A DNA stretch of 64,000 bases from Pohlia nutans (lineage: Eukaryota; Streptophyta; Bryopsida; Bryales; Mniaceae), in NCBI GenBank assembly GCA_022496805.1, contig CM040085.1, positions 36,919,811 through 36,983,810 on the forward strand, read 5' to 3'. A program made the position numbers and the translations under genes. This document shows positions 25,012 through 35,338 of this stretch, piece by piece. Position 1 is the first letter of the stretch; each line of letters opens with the position of its first letter. The notes under the pieces were generated by a model that searched no databases, was not told the origin of the DNA, and saw only the letters and a program-made list of their open reading frames with translations.

Positions 25012-25103
25012 CACAGCGATGATTAGAAAATACCCGCGCTTCTGAGGGGAAACCCAATGAAGCAAACAGGTTAAAATGGTTGAATTTCTTCAGATGAGCT
25101 GTG
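25012..25103 (+). ncRNA. Box C/D snoRNA, snR47-like, two adjacent 25S guides
   Basis: A six-base-pair terminal stem (CACAGC at 25012-25017, GCTGTG at 25098-25103) encloses box C ATGATTA at 25019-25025, D' CTGA at 25042-25045, C' ATGAAGC at 25057-25063 and a variant box D ATGA at 25094-25097. The D guide (TGGTTGAATTTCTTCA) is complementary over 16 bases to 25S UGAAGAAAUUCAACCA. The fifth-base rule points to the A corresponding, by my count from yeast pseudouridine positions, to yeast Am2220, the snR47 site. The D' guide (TACCCGCGCTT) is complementary to the 25S segment that follows, AAGCGCGGGUA. Box D starting with A instead of C is unusual. Confidence 0.75.
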
Positions 25104-25669
25104 CACATTTCAAAAACACCTACTGTTGTTGACAAAAACAGGGATGTAGCTCTCTAGCCTATGGTCATTCAATTGGTCCACATCCTGAGGTTCCAGGTTT
25201 AGGAGCAGTCGATTTTAACGTGAGGCTTTGATTAGCAAGAAACTGACCTAACATCTGCGTTTTTACATAAAAATGATTCTCAGGTTCTGAACCGATGATG
25301 ACAAGTGCAGAGTGAAGCGATTGAGCTTATGTATGCTTTCTAAACGCTGTGTGAAGTGTCAGGTGCAGGAAAAGTCTAACGCCAGCATATCAATCACTGC
25401 AAGAACAAACAAATAACTGAAATAGTCAGTTAAGCTTCAAAAAGATCATATGGTTGAATATAGCGAAAGATGAAATGATGAAATTAGAGTTATCACTTGA
25501 TTAACTTAGTCGTCATATGGTTCTGTAGAGAAAAAACTCGATATGTGGATATCAAAGATGGTTCGTTTGTAATGAACGGTATTTATTTTTCCTCGGTGCC
25601 GACTGGGGTATCCAATACCGCGGATGATGGGGCTCGGTTGTGATTTTCGAGTCCTATGACCGTGGTTCT
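25104..25669. other. Downstream part of snoRNA locus, further guides possible
   Basis: Perfect or near box C motifs occur (ATGATGA at about 25295; TTGATTA near 25228) with CTGA motifs in reach, but no terminal stem or convincing rRNA complementarity was found. May hold additional or decayed snoRNAs. A 19-bp stretch near 25556 recurs at about 32259, next to the broken tRNA-Gly copy. Confidence 0.35.
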
Positions 25670-25741
25670 GTCGTTGTAGTATAGTGGTAAGTATTCCCGC
25701 CTGTCACGCGGGTGACCCGGGTTCGATCCCCGGCAGCGTTG
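25670..25741 (+). tRNA. tRNA-Asp (GTC), slightly diverged acceptor stem
   Basis: Cloverleaf with anticodon GTC, D-arm box A TAGTATAGTGG and T-arm box B GGGTTCGATCC. The body is identical to what I recall of plant tRNA-Asp. The 3' acceptor strand reads CAGCGTT against the 5' strand GTCGTTG, leaving a U-U mismatch at the second pair and G-U at the first and fifth. It could still charge weakly or be an early pseudogene. Six bases separate it from tRNA-Gly. Confidence 0.85.
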
Positions 25742-25747
25742 ACACTT

Positions 25748-25818
25748 GCACCGGTGGTCTAGTGGTAGAATAGTACCCTGCCACGGTACAGACCCGGGTT
25801 CGATTCCCGGCCGGTGCA
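25748..25818 (+). tRNA. tRNA-Gly (GCC)
   Basis: 71 nt. Acceptor stem GCACCGG/CCGGTGC is perfect, followed by A as discriminator. Anticodon GCC sits in the loop of CCCTGCCACGG. T-arm CCGGGTTCGATTCCCGG is intact, and the box A and box B promoters are internal. It looks functional. Confidence 0.96.
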
Positions 25819-25826
25819 CACCTCTC

Positions 25827-25830
25827 TTTT
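25827..25830 (+). terminator. RNA polymerase III T-run terminator
   Basis: TTTT starts nine bases after the tRNA-Gly end, with another TTTT shortly after. No such run separates the two tRNAs, so a dicistronic tRNA-Asp/tRNA-Gly precursor is possible. Confidence 0.6.
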
Positions 25831-26180
25831 CCATTTTCACGCAAGAAACACATACTCCGTATACGTCTAGTTTGTGGCCGTACATCATATTTTGCGACCA
25901 TATTCAGTGGGCCATAACTATAAAAACGTTTCACTCTTTTTTTGATTGTCAAATACTACGTTCTGTTTCAGAAAACAGCTATCTATAGAGATGTATTAAG
26001 TCGAGTGTTGGCACTTCAATACAAGTGAGTAAAGGAATGTAGGACCTAAATTGGCGATCAATAAAATGTTTAAGCATTTGTTTCCAAACCATCACCTTTC
26101 TTTCTAAACCAGCATTAGAAAGAAAATTCAACTTTGAAGCAGTTTGAAGCAGTTTCAACTTTGAAGCAGTTTTAGTTAAG

Positions 26181-26203
26181 CCCGGGTCTGTACCGTGGCG
26201 GGG
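26181..26203 (-). pseudogene. Inverted tRNA-Gly fragment
   Basis: On the minus strand these 23 bases match the anticodon stem-loop to start of the T-arm of tRNA-Gly(GCC) with one mismatch. It lies about 360 bp downstream of the intact gene. Several TTTGAAGCAGT copies flank it at 26135-26235. Confidence 0.6.
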
Positions 26204-26218
26204 TTCAATAAAGTCCAT

Positions 26219-27768
26219 TTTCTTTGAAGCAGTCTAGATAAAATGGAGTTCTATAAAAGGCAACCGTATTTAGGATTGGTTCATGATGATTGATTTGTAC
26301 CTTTCACTTGTCTACAACAAAGTCTACATACTCACTTAACTTCTGTATCATGAGATTTTGTAACTCTTTTAGTTTGTAACAGAAAAATTGAAACCAATTC
26401 AAATGCCTGTGGAAAATATTATTGTATAAACCTAAAAACTCAGGAAGTTGCCATGCTCCGCGTCCAAAACTTTGGAGTGTTCCAAATTAATTGAATATGA
26501 AAGACAAATGGCCTAGATTGCAGGACTAACCGAAGGAGCAACCATTCACCTTGGCTTATCAAAGGAAAGCCTAAAACAAATTGGAGGGTATTCTTCCAAA
26601 AATGTTCACCAAAAATTAGAGTATCAAATTTATGCCTGGTTTAGATCAACTTCCACTACCAAAAAGGGTGTTTTCGACACTCTTTTCAACATTGTTTTTT
26701 TTTCGAGAAAGAAGTGTTGAAAGGAAAGTCATTCATGAGATCCTATTTTCTAGGGGAAAAACGTTTGAAACAGTCCAGTCAAGAACACGTTGCATAATAT
26801 TCCTTTTAAAAAAGAAAAATGCTTCATGTCCTACATCCCTAAACTCTCTAGAAAAGAATCACTGTTTTTAAATTTCAAAACTAAAAAACTGAATCACAAA
26901 AAAGTGAAGGATTTGCAAGCAAGCATGCCACGATTCCAGCGAGAACTGAAGAGTATCAGCAAGGGAAGGTACACAAAAGAGTGCTGGAAATCTGGAACGT
27001 TCTTCACTCAGGAACTTGGATTCTCCCCCATCACATGAGCACCTTCAATTGGACACTTGTTCACGCATCTAATCATTCCAGCCTCTGCACTGCATTTTTT
27101 TATGCTATCGGTATTGAAATCCCTACAGCACAAGTACAAGATTCTGAAACTAACTGGAAACCATGTCCATTACCAGTCGTTGCCCAATCTGTATCTGAAA
27201 ATATGAGGTCTCAAGCAACACTTGGAAAGTGATTTTTGCAATGGTATGTGTTTTGCAAATCCAATACTTATCATCTTTTTCAGGTATGCCCAAATTTCAC
27301 TATTAAGAGATGTCCTACAAATTCAACATTATTCTTAATATATTAGCGCACATTTCTTACGTTTTGAATTCAAGAGTTTTAAAAGATGAAGCTTTCAACA
27401 TTATTTACATCGACAACTCGAGTCATCAATATTGGCTCTTGAATGAACAAGAGTGAAGAAGCAGAAGTAGCATGTTGTAGCACATTGAAGCATGATATTG
27501 AAGCTTTTCTCAAGCATATTGAATGAATTTTTCAACAGATTAGGCAATGGCTGGTAATGCCCTGAGAAGAAGGGACAGTCTGTACAAAAGCCATGTCGTA
27601 AATGATACCTCAAGCTTCACTTTGCATACTTTTGTGATGGCTATGGAGTTTGCATATCCTTGCCTCATAACTGTATTCAGTAGGTCAAAAAGAGAACCAA
27701 GGTTTTGAGGTATCAGGGACGTGAAACCCTAATTGCAAATGTTGTACAGTAGAACCTCACTATTAGGG
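26219..27768. other. AT-rich intergenic DNA
   Basis: A few frames of 70-83 codons (26632-27232) lack recognisable domains and overlap one another. Nothing further identified. Confidence 0.4.
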
Positions 27769-28495
27769 TTAATTCCAGTCAATGACGCCACAATGTTCGA
27801 GAACATGACCACCGAAGCATCGATCGACAGTAACATAATCAAACCTGGGTGATTCGATCATGCCGCAGTAAGCGGTGCCGTGGGCGGTGTCGGAAAATCT
27901 GCGCAATTCTCTCCCTGCAATCGGATATGCCCTCGACACAATCACACAATCACAGTGCGATTTATTATAAATTCGACGTCCTCTCCACGTGCGGGCGAGT
28001 CGGCAATCCAAAACATCCTCAACAGTCAAACTGCCTAAAATTAAATTACTCCGCAAATTTACAGGAAGACAAATGAATATTCCAAGGAAAAGACAAATGA
28101 ATATTCCAAGGAAAAGACAAATGAATATTCCAAGGAAAAGACAAATGAATATTCCGAGGCACCTTGGAAGAATTCAAGCGGAGGGATGTCCCCTGTTCCA
28201 CCGGGTCCGCAAGAACATCAACAATCATGAACTAATTCTTCATTCGTAAGGGCTTCCGAATCCGTGTCGCCAAGGCCACAGCCAACGCAATCGACAAGGC
28301 ATATCGCCCCGAGATCCGTAAACGATCCCTTCAAACAGCCAAGCCCGCCATGGATTTCTGGCTGCGTGTCGGGTAACTTACATTTTATTTTATTCCACAC
28401 TCTTGAATCTCCGTCCTCACACAAAACCCTAATGGTTTGGTTCTGGTCTGGCCGGATCTGCCTGTGCTCCCTTGCAATTGATTCCTTTCAATTTG
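27769..28495. other. CpG-rich patch, possible unidentified exons
   Basis: CpG density is much higher than in the AT-rich surroundings. A minus-strand frame of 95 codons (27769-28056) and a short plus-strand open stretch around 28245-28380 (with RIRVAKATANAIDKAYRPEI) have the look of coding DNA, but I recognise neither. Could be an unmethylated promoter/first exon or a gene remnant. Confidence 0.3.
28068..28159 (+). repeat. 24-bp tandem repeat, 3.8 copies
   Basis: The unit GACAAATGAATATTCCAAGG plus four A is repeated three times exactly and then in part. The period is a multiple of three; in one frame it encodes repeats of RQMNIPRK. Confidence 0.95.
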
Positions 28496-29934
28496 TTAAC
28501 CCTTAAGCGTCAAAACGCCCAATATGGCCATCTGCATCACTGATCTTCATAAGCATACTAGAGCAACAAGAGCACTTTTCAAATGAGACCACAAAAAACT
28601 AAGTTTACATGACAATTACATGAAAATCAAACAATTTTATGGGATACAAGTGACATTCATACATAACTTAGAAGAGTGAATATTCTTCTTGAGATCCACT
28701 TTGAAACGTTGCTCCTTTCTTCCACTCTATTATTCAATGTGACATTTCCTAATTTTACATGGGTTTTTTAATTGCAATACACCATTTTAAAGCTCTTGTC
28801 CTGTAATACAAGACCGACAGTGTCGATCGTGTCAAACGGAAGCCATTTTAACACAAACAGATGCTTTCCAGCAAGGGGTCCAATTTTCAGAAAATACACA
28901 GTGGCGGGAGAAATCAAAAATTAGAATAAAACCTACAGCAGAAACAAATGAAAAACGAAATGGCACGAAATGGCAGAAATGGCACGAAATGGCACGAAAT
29001 GGCACGAAATGGCAGAAAAGAAGAAAAACGGAATGGGACGAAAGTTCGAAGAGAGTGAGCGGGGGGTGGGTAGGGCCGGATTTGGGTAGGGCTGGCACGA
29101 TGTAGGTGGCGGCCCGAGATTCTTGAGCCTGGATGAGTGCGCGGAGTCAGCTGCTGCATGAGGTGATGAGGTGCATGATCACGACTGTTGTTCTTGAGTC
29201 GTTGTTGATGACGGAGATGCCTTGCCTGCAGGGAAGGGAATGGAATGGAATCCGTTTGTGGGGTGCGCATCATGTCGCAGGTATCGCGGGCAGAATCCCA
29301 CCAGCCGGACCAGCGCAACAACAACAATAATCAATCAATCAAGTCAGCCAGCCTGAGCCCGCCTACTTTCCACAGCACGCACAGACAAGACGGAGACGAA
29401 GACGAAGCAGCACAAGGCACACACAGCTGGCTGGCTGGACTCGGGAAGGACGCCAGGGCCGCACCTCTTTTCCTTCCAAGGGTCCAATAGCTTTGATTTT
29501 CCTCTCTTTTTCGGTCTTTTCTAATCCCCAAAGGACCAACACACGGAGATAAAAACAAGATTCCCACATGCGAAATGCACACAAATTTTCTAAAATTGTA
29601 ACTTTTCAGATCAAAAATACACTACAATTATCCCAAAAAAGTTACAATTGTGGGAATTTTGTCCCACTTCCCATGTGAAATCCCATGTGGGAATATCTTT
29701 ATCTCATGGTTTTAACCCCTACTCCTTTGTCCCATATTAAGCTTCCTCAACCTCGAGAATAGAAGCATTACCTCCGATGATGAAGTCCAATGGTGTGTAC
29801 CCTTTGCAGAATGTTGTGGACCCTCAGCCAGTAGGAATAGTAGTTTGAACAAACATGAAGCTTGTTATGGAACAAATTCACAAGGGAATTAGGAAGCTTA
29901 GTATGGGACAGGGGGAATAACGGTCCAAGGATTC
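28496..29934. other. Intergenic; TTAA-element end, GC-rich patch
   Basis: Opens with an element-like end TTAACCCTTAAGCGTC whose partner was not found. From 28955 to 29480 the DNA is GC-rich, with a 10-bp tandem repeat and overlapping short frames on both strands, none recognised. It then returns to AT-rich DNA. Confidence 0.35.
28956..29015. repeat. ~10-bp tandem repeat (CGAAATGGCA)
   Basis: About six units, some shortened to 8 bases by loss of CG. It lies at the edge of a GC-rich patch. Confidence 0.9.
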
Positions 29935-30295
29935 ATGATTTTGACCCCCTAAAGGTCCAAGGATTCAGGGTTTTAATCCTTAAAGGCCCAAAGATTCATG
30001 GTTTTAATCCCTAATGGTCCAAGGATTCACGGTCCAAAGATTCATGGTTTTGACCCCTAACGATCTAAGGATTCATGATTTTAACCCCTAACGGTCCAAG
30101 GGCACGGTTTTAACACCTAGCGGACCAAAATATTTGTAGTAAGATTCATGGTCCTAACTCCTATAGGACCAAATACTTATGGTAGGATTCATGGATTTAA
30201 TACCTAAGGGGCCAAATATTCATGGTTTTTAACCTCCTAACGGACAAAGGATTGATGGTTTTACCCCCTAAACGGACCATTGATTCATAAGTTAC
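29935..30295 (+). repeat. Minisatellite derived from TTAA-element ends, array 1
   Basis: About ten imperfect units of 26-38 bp of the type GGTCCAAGGATTCATGG followed by TTTTAACCCCTAAC. The unit is the end sequence of family B/C elements (compare 56936, TTAACCCCTAAAGGACC followed by ATTCTTGGTTTTA). Unit sequence and length drift along the array. Confidence 0.75.
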
Positions 30296-30725
30296 AAAAT
30301 AATCCATTGTTTGATGATAAGATAACCAACTCACAAAACAGAGCCAATTAGAGTGGAGATTACCAAAATGAAGTTTGAGACCGTTCTTGTTATAAGGCCC
30401 TGGATTATTATAAATCATGTAGTTAACTTTTGTAAACTCTTCTAGTTTTCTTGTTGCTCAAGCATTTTGCACAAACTTCTTTCATGGTAAATGAGTTTGG
30501 GTTTCGCATGAACTTCTTTCATGGCAAATGTGCTTGATTATCGTTTTGCTTATCTTGTGACCAACCCTGATAGTAGGGTAGAACATATCATCGTGATTAT
30601 TCATAACCACCAATTGCAATCTTTCAACGGATGAGGGCGAGAATTCAGGAGGAAAATAATCACTTAAGGGATTATTGTGCATTTTAGGTTTGACACCTCC
30701 TATTGACTTTTCCTTTTTTTTTTCT
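30296..30725. other. Spacer between minisatellite arrays
   Basis: Unrelated AT-rich sequence without a gene; ATGGTAAATGAGTTTG-like and ATGGCAAATGTGCTTG-like blocks recur about 50 bp apart near 30485-30535. Confidence 0.4.
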
Positions 30726-31000
30726 TTCTAATCCCTAGAGGACTAAATATTCATGGTTTTAAACCCAAAAAGACCAAATGTTCAGGGTTTTAACCCCTAA
30801 ATGACGAAATATTCATATTTTTAATTCCTAAGAACCAAGGATTTATGGTGTCAATTTATAAAAGATCAATGATTCATCGTTTTAACTTGTGAAGGATCAA
30901 TGATTCATAGTTTTAACCCATAAAGAACCAATGATTCATAGTTCTAACCCCAAAAGGACGAAGAATTTATAGTTTAATTCCTCAAAGACCAAGAAGCTTG
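30726..31000 (+). repeat. Minisatellite derived from TTAA-element ends, array 2
   Basis: About eight further degenerate units, for example GACCAAATGTTCAGG then TTTTAACCCCTAAA, and later AAGGATCAATGATTCATAG then TTTTAACCC. More diverged than array 1. Confidence 0.7.
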
Positions 31001-31205
31001 AATTGGACATCAATCATGTTTTCCTTCATAGTTTTGAGTAGGTTGTACACGCTTCTTTATATTCAAATTTAATTGTTTTTTGACCATCACGCTCATCACC
31101 ACACGGAATTTACTTTACTAATTCTAGTTATATAAATTTGGTCCATTTGAATTTATATTTTGCACAATATATAAATTGAATTTGTCATTTTAAATTAATG
31201 AATCA

Positions 31206-31460
31206 TTGGTCCTTTAACCTCCAAAGGACCATAGGCCCTAAGGGGGCTTCTGGAATTAGAAAGTGAGAAAATTCAAGGTACTAGGCTGTAAAATGTAGGG
31301 TGAGCAACAAAGAGACTTTGGCTCTTTTTGAGAGCTAAATCCCTGTATACTTTCTGATTGGAACTTCATGAAGTGTGTCATTTTTAGTGATTTTTTTGAG
31401 CTGCAAGGGACTATTTGGCCATCACAGCTGCAATGAGGCTATTTGGAGGAGGGGTGTGGT
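31206..31460 (+). mobile_element. Family C left-end fragment, copy 2
   Basis: Starts CTTTAACCTCCAAAGGACC and follows the family C left region for about 250 bp, then diverges. No right end found. Confidence 0.6.
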
Positions 31461-32311
31461 CAGTTATGGAGCATTCCACCTCATAGGGATCCTCTTCAAA
31501 CCACACAAAGAGACTTAATTTAGGTGAAATTTTGTTTTAGATAGCATGTTTGATCATTCTTTCTTATTCCTACATTACACATGTGGGGACTTGTGAGTGG
31601 TTCACCATCTATACATCATGAAGGTTCTAGTGATGTATTACAAGATAGAAACTGTATGGTAACCTTACCACACTTCTTGCTATGGCAAGCTTTGTCATTC
31701 TCGTATAGATACAATAATCGAAATAGGAGATCGTATTGAAATTGTACAGTATCCATATCACTTTGTCAATATAGTATCTATATTGAATTCAATACTTCCA
31801 ATTGTAATGTTATTCTATTTATTCATTTGCTTGCAATCCATATGGTCTTTGTATGACATATGTACAATTATGGTGTAGTTTCAATTAAGGTTGCCATAGT
31901 AAATGATTTTGTACTCCCATAGTACTGAAACTGATTTTTCTACTTTTTTGACGTATATGGGACATATTAGAGATCTATGATGTGTATTGGTGGAGAACAG
32001 CTACGGCGAAACCACACCCATACTCATACCTACCATTTTTCTAGATTTCTCATTTACAGGGTTTAAATAAAAAAATTGGAAATTTTAATTTTATATTTGG
32101 AGTCTCCGACCCCATTTAGTCTAGTTAGACCCACTGTGTGACCATGCTTTCAAAAGTTTGTTTGAATTTCGCCATTATCGGTTCTTTAATTATTTTTATT
32201 ATTTTTATTTTTATGAATACTTTTAAGTAGTGCAAGTCACAATTTCTAGTAATTAGAGATGGTTCGTTTGTAATGGGCACAATCCATCCAATTGATGACC
32301 TCTCCAAGCTT
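31461..32311. other. AT-rich intergenic DNA
   Basis: No gene or repeat boundary recognised apart from the 19-bp flank at about 32259 that it shares with the tRNA locus at 25.6 kb. Confidence 0.4.
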
Positions 32312-32505
32312 GCACCGGTGGTCTAGTGGTCTAGTGGGGTGGGCTTTCCCGGCCTGGCCGTTTGAGGTGCTTTTGCCTCCCTGGACTTTGGTCCCTTCTG
32401 TTTCTCTTTTCATTTAATCAAATGCCCTGAATTGGGTTTTGAGGTCTAGTGGTAGAATAGTACCCTGCCACGGTACAGACCCGGGTTCGATTCCTGACTG
32501 ATGTA
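32312..32505 (+). pseudogene. Split tRNA-Gly(GCC) pseudogene
   Basis: The 5' part 32312-32329 and the 3' part 32443-32505 together match the intact tRNA-Gly at 25748. Between them are 113 bp flanked by the repeat GGTCTAGTGG (32320-32329 and 32443-32452). The insert, with its 3' part containing TTTAATCAAATGCCCTGAAT, resembles the 3' tail of a plant LINE, though without poly(A). The last 15 bases of the tRNA carry only C-to-T and G-to-A changes relative to the intact gene. The acceptor stem can no longer pair. Confidence 0.85.
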
Positions 32506-32977
32506 CACCTTTCTTTTTTCGTCTTTATAGATAGAAACTCCAGTCTTCTTTTGAGGCTGGCATGAATAAAGCATTTGTTTGTCTTGACAATGAGTCAGTA
32601 GTGCAAGACTGCTCTCCCCTTCTTAATGCAAGAAACATATAAATATGTCAAGCAGATTGAATGTAGGTTCATTTTTGGACTACACTTCCTTTGCTAAGAT
32701 CACTCCTAACATGAAGCCATTTTAGCATTCTTTTAGAAAATTTGTTTTGAAGCAATTTTTGGTCTCAAATGGTCAAATAACTTTAGAGGCTACAACTAGC
32801 CCTGGCTCTTATGGCAATTGGAGTTTTTTTTTTCTTGTAATATCATAACTTTAAATTGATTATCCTACAAAATTATTTTACCTTGGAAAATCCACCTCCA
32901 AGTGTGCTAAATTGCTTCAAAGTATGGTTTGTGGTATTTCTACCTATGAGTGCTAATTTCAAGAATTGACTACAACA

Positions 32978-33168
32978 ATTATTTCCATTATTGTGAGTCA
33001 CATGATTAGTGTGAGATTTCCCACTAATCCTCAATTAGTGTGAGACTTTACACACAATTCTCACTACTCACTGTGAGAATTCTCAATTGTTGTGAGTCAC
33101 ACTTTGTTCTAATACCACAATTACTGTGAGAATATTGAATTATTGTGACTCACAGTAATGGCAATAAT
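32978..33168. mobile_element. Small MITE with 24-bp TIRs
   Basis: The left arm ATTATTTCCATTATTGTGAG and the right arm (its complement, ending CAGTAATGGCAATAAT) match at about 21 of 24 positions. The interior is rich in further GTGAG/CTCAC pairs, so the whole 191 bp could fold. No coding capacity. Confidence 0.65.
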
Positions 33169-34203
33169 CAGTGTACATAAAACCAAATAGAAAGCTTGTC
33201 ATCAAGTTGGCCTTATGTTAGGGGCAGTTCACACTATGACCGAAAGTCGAGAATTCATTGAATTCCACCAATCAAATTGCAAGAATATCAAAAATTGAAC
33301 TATCTGGTTTCACATTAGTGACCAAATTCGAGAGGTCATTGTCCTCCAAAGTGCTTTTATGGCATCACTTTCTATTTATTTTGGCGCCATCACAAGGGAC
33401 TCTTGAGAAAGAATTGGGTGGATCCAAAAGGAAACCCAAATGTCCTTCAAAAGGTTGTTTGATTATTGATATTTGTATATTTTACTATATATTTTCAGCC
33501 CAAAAACTTTGGACTCTCAACATGAATTGGGTTTGGATTGCAACGGCCTCTCCTGAGCCCTCAAACCCATGTAGCACCCATGGTCTGAGTTCAGAGTCAG
33601 TTTCTGGTATTATTTTTATTTTTATTTTTGACACAAATAGAACGAAATCCATCAGTTTGGGTCAATTGCCACGACAGTGACTTGTACTGTACAACTCTCC
33701 TTTGCACCATCACTACTACAGTAGTGAATATAATGATTTGGAATATACTGCTTTTGGGGAGGGTATATATGAATAAATGGCACAAAAGTAACATCCTGTT
33801 CAAAAGGAATATATGATGAATCAAAGGAACTAAAAGAGAGTCTCGCAACAACCAGTACAATGCCAGGCGGGGATACTCATATCTGCATGCAGACGTAGAG
33901 CATCTCCACTCATCCGGGAAAATTTCATCACATTAAAAGGGTCACTTATTTAAATAGTACGTCACTTAATTACCTCACCCATGGAACTCGCTATGTTAAC
34001 TTTCAATCGATCACTTGTCTCTTAGTATGCAAAAGCAAAAGGAATTCTCATCATTTATTACCCAACTTACTAATTGTCAAAGAAAACGCAGTATTTGCAT
34101 GAGTTGCACAACTGCTACAAAAATTGGCTATTTGCAGAATATTTTGGCAGGTCCAAGTATTATGTGCTTTCTTTTCATCCAAAAAATGCAGTCTTCATCT
34201 ATT
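33169..34203. other. AT-rich spacer with a 140-codon frame
   Basis: The plus-strand frame 33258-33680 has no recognisable domain and ends in a (TTTTA)-rich low-complexity patch also seen near 55460-55500. Not considered a gene. Confidence 0.35.
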
Positions 34204-34765
34204 TTAAACCCTTAAGCGTCCGCACTACAATTACTCAGTCAAACCTCATCAATTCCTCACATAATAAAATATCTTATATATTTTTTGATATTTTCTTCAT
34301 ATAAGTTATTGTTAAATTGGTTTACTCTGATTTTTTCATAATTATGTAAAATAAAAATGGATTTCATAAGATTTTTCAAAGTATTTTTCTTGTAAAAATC
34401 ATAGTAATTACAAAACGCTTAAATCAGTATGAATATTTTAGAAAAAATGTAAATAATAGTGATTAACAACAAGGTGTAAGTAGCATGCTTCTTAAGCTTA
34501 CATAAAAATAAAATTAAAGTTAAAAAAAAATGTTTTCTGCAGTGTATATTGGAATTTTAGGGTTTTGAGCTTTAAAGTGCTCTTAAAAACGTAGTTTTAA
34601 CAATTTCGAGGAGTGGTAAATTGGGTTAGAAATTAGAAGATAGCCTCCCACACTTTCTTGGTTGAGACCATTTTCATTTGAAATTAGGAACTAGCTGAAA
34701 ATCAACCTTTGACTCAAAAACGACCAAGCATGGTCCCACAGGTTCCTTGCACTCTTAGGAGTTAA
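34204..34765 (-). mobile_element. TTAA-flanked element, family E, copy 1
   Basis: About 562 bp, TTAAACCCTTAAGCGTCC to CTTAGGAGTTAA. It matches 41843-42392 in inverted orientation, including the end block CACTACAATTAC and the interior around GCTTCTTAAGC. Its right TTAA is also the first TTAA of the next element. Non-coding. Confidence 0.8.
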
Positions 34766-35338
34766 CCCCTAAATGCCTAGAGCCCTCTCCAAATTCGGCA
34801 GTTTCACAAAGATGCATTATAAAATGCAACCGAGAGGGATATTTTGAACTTGATATATGAATAAAAGTTGTACATTATGAATTTTAGATTCTATCCATAC
34901 GGTTAGATCTATCATTGCTATTACCAATAATTTTGTATGAAATTCGAAACGTGAAATTCAAAATTATTTTGTAATTCAATTACGAATAAGATATTGACAA
35001 TCTACGGAAGAAATTCATTGTGATTGGTTGAAATGTAATACCCTAAGTGTAGTGATTTTTGGAGATTTTTTGGTTGCTTAATTTTATGAGTTGACTTTTT
35101 TTAGAGCACTTTTACACTGAAATCTTCAAAATTTTGGGTGAATCACTACAACATGAAATGAGGCATAAAAATTTCACAAATCATCCCCTTTCTAATCGGA
35201 TCACATATGCATGAAGCTAACTTCCCATAGAATCTACAGTAAAAATTCCACACCGCAAAAACTGCATGACGGATGAGAAATTTTGGATGAAATATGTACA
35301 TCGTCCAAAAAATGGACGCTTAGGCAGTTAGGGGTTAA
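34762..35338 (+). mobile_element. TTAA MITE family A, copy 7
   Basis: About 577 bp, TTAACCCCTAAATGCCTAG to GGCAGTTAGGGGTTAA. A well-preserved copy with landmarks in order. It shares TTAA with the element on each side. Confidence 0.9.

Noticed and set aside
25293..25425. snoRNA starting at a perfect ATGATGA
   Set aside because: No terminal stem or guide match; the nearest CTGA is about 120 bases away.
25819..25900. Dicistronic tRNA-Gly-snoRNA as known in other plants
   Set aside because: A T-run follows tRNA-Gly at once and no box C/D RNA is visible downstream.
33258..33680. 140-codon open frame as a gene
   Set aside because: Composition is ordinary AT-rich intergenic DNA, no domain, ends in low-complexity TTTTA repeats shared with another intergenic site.
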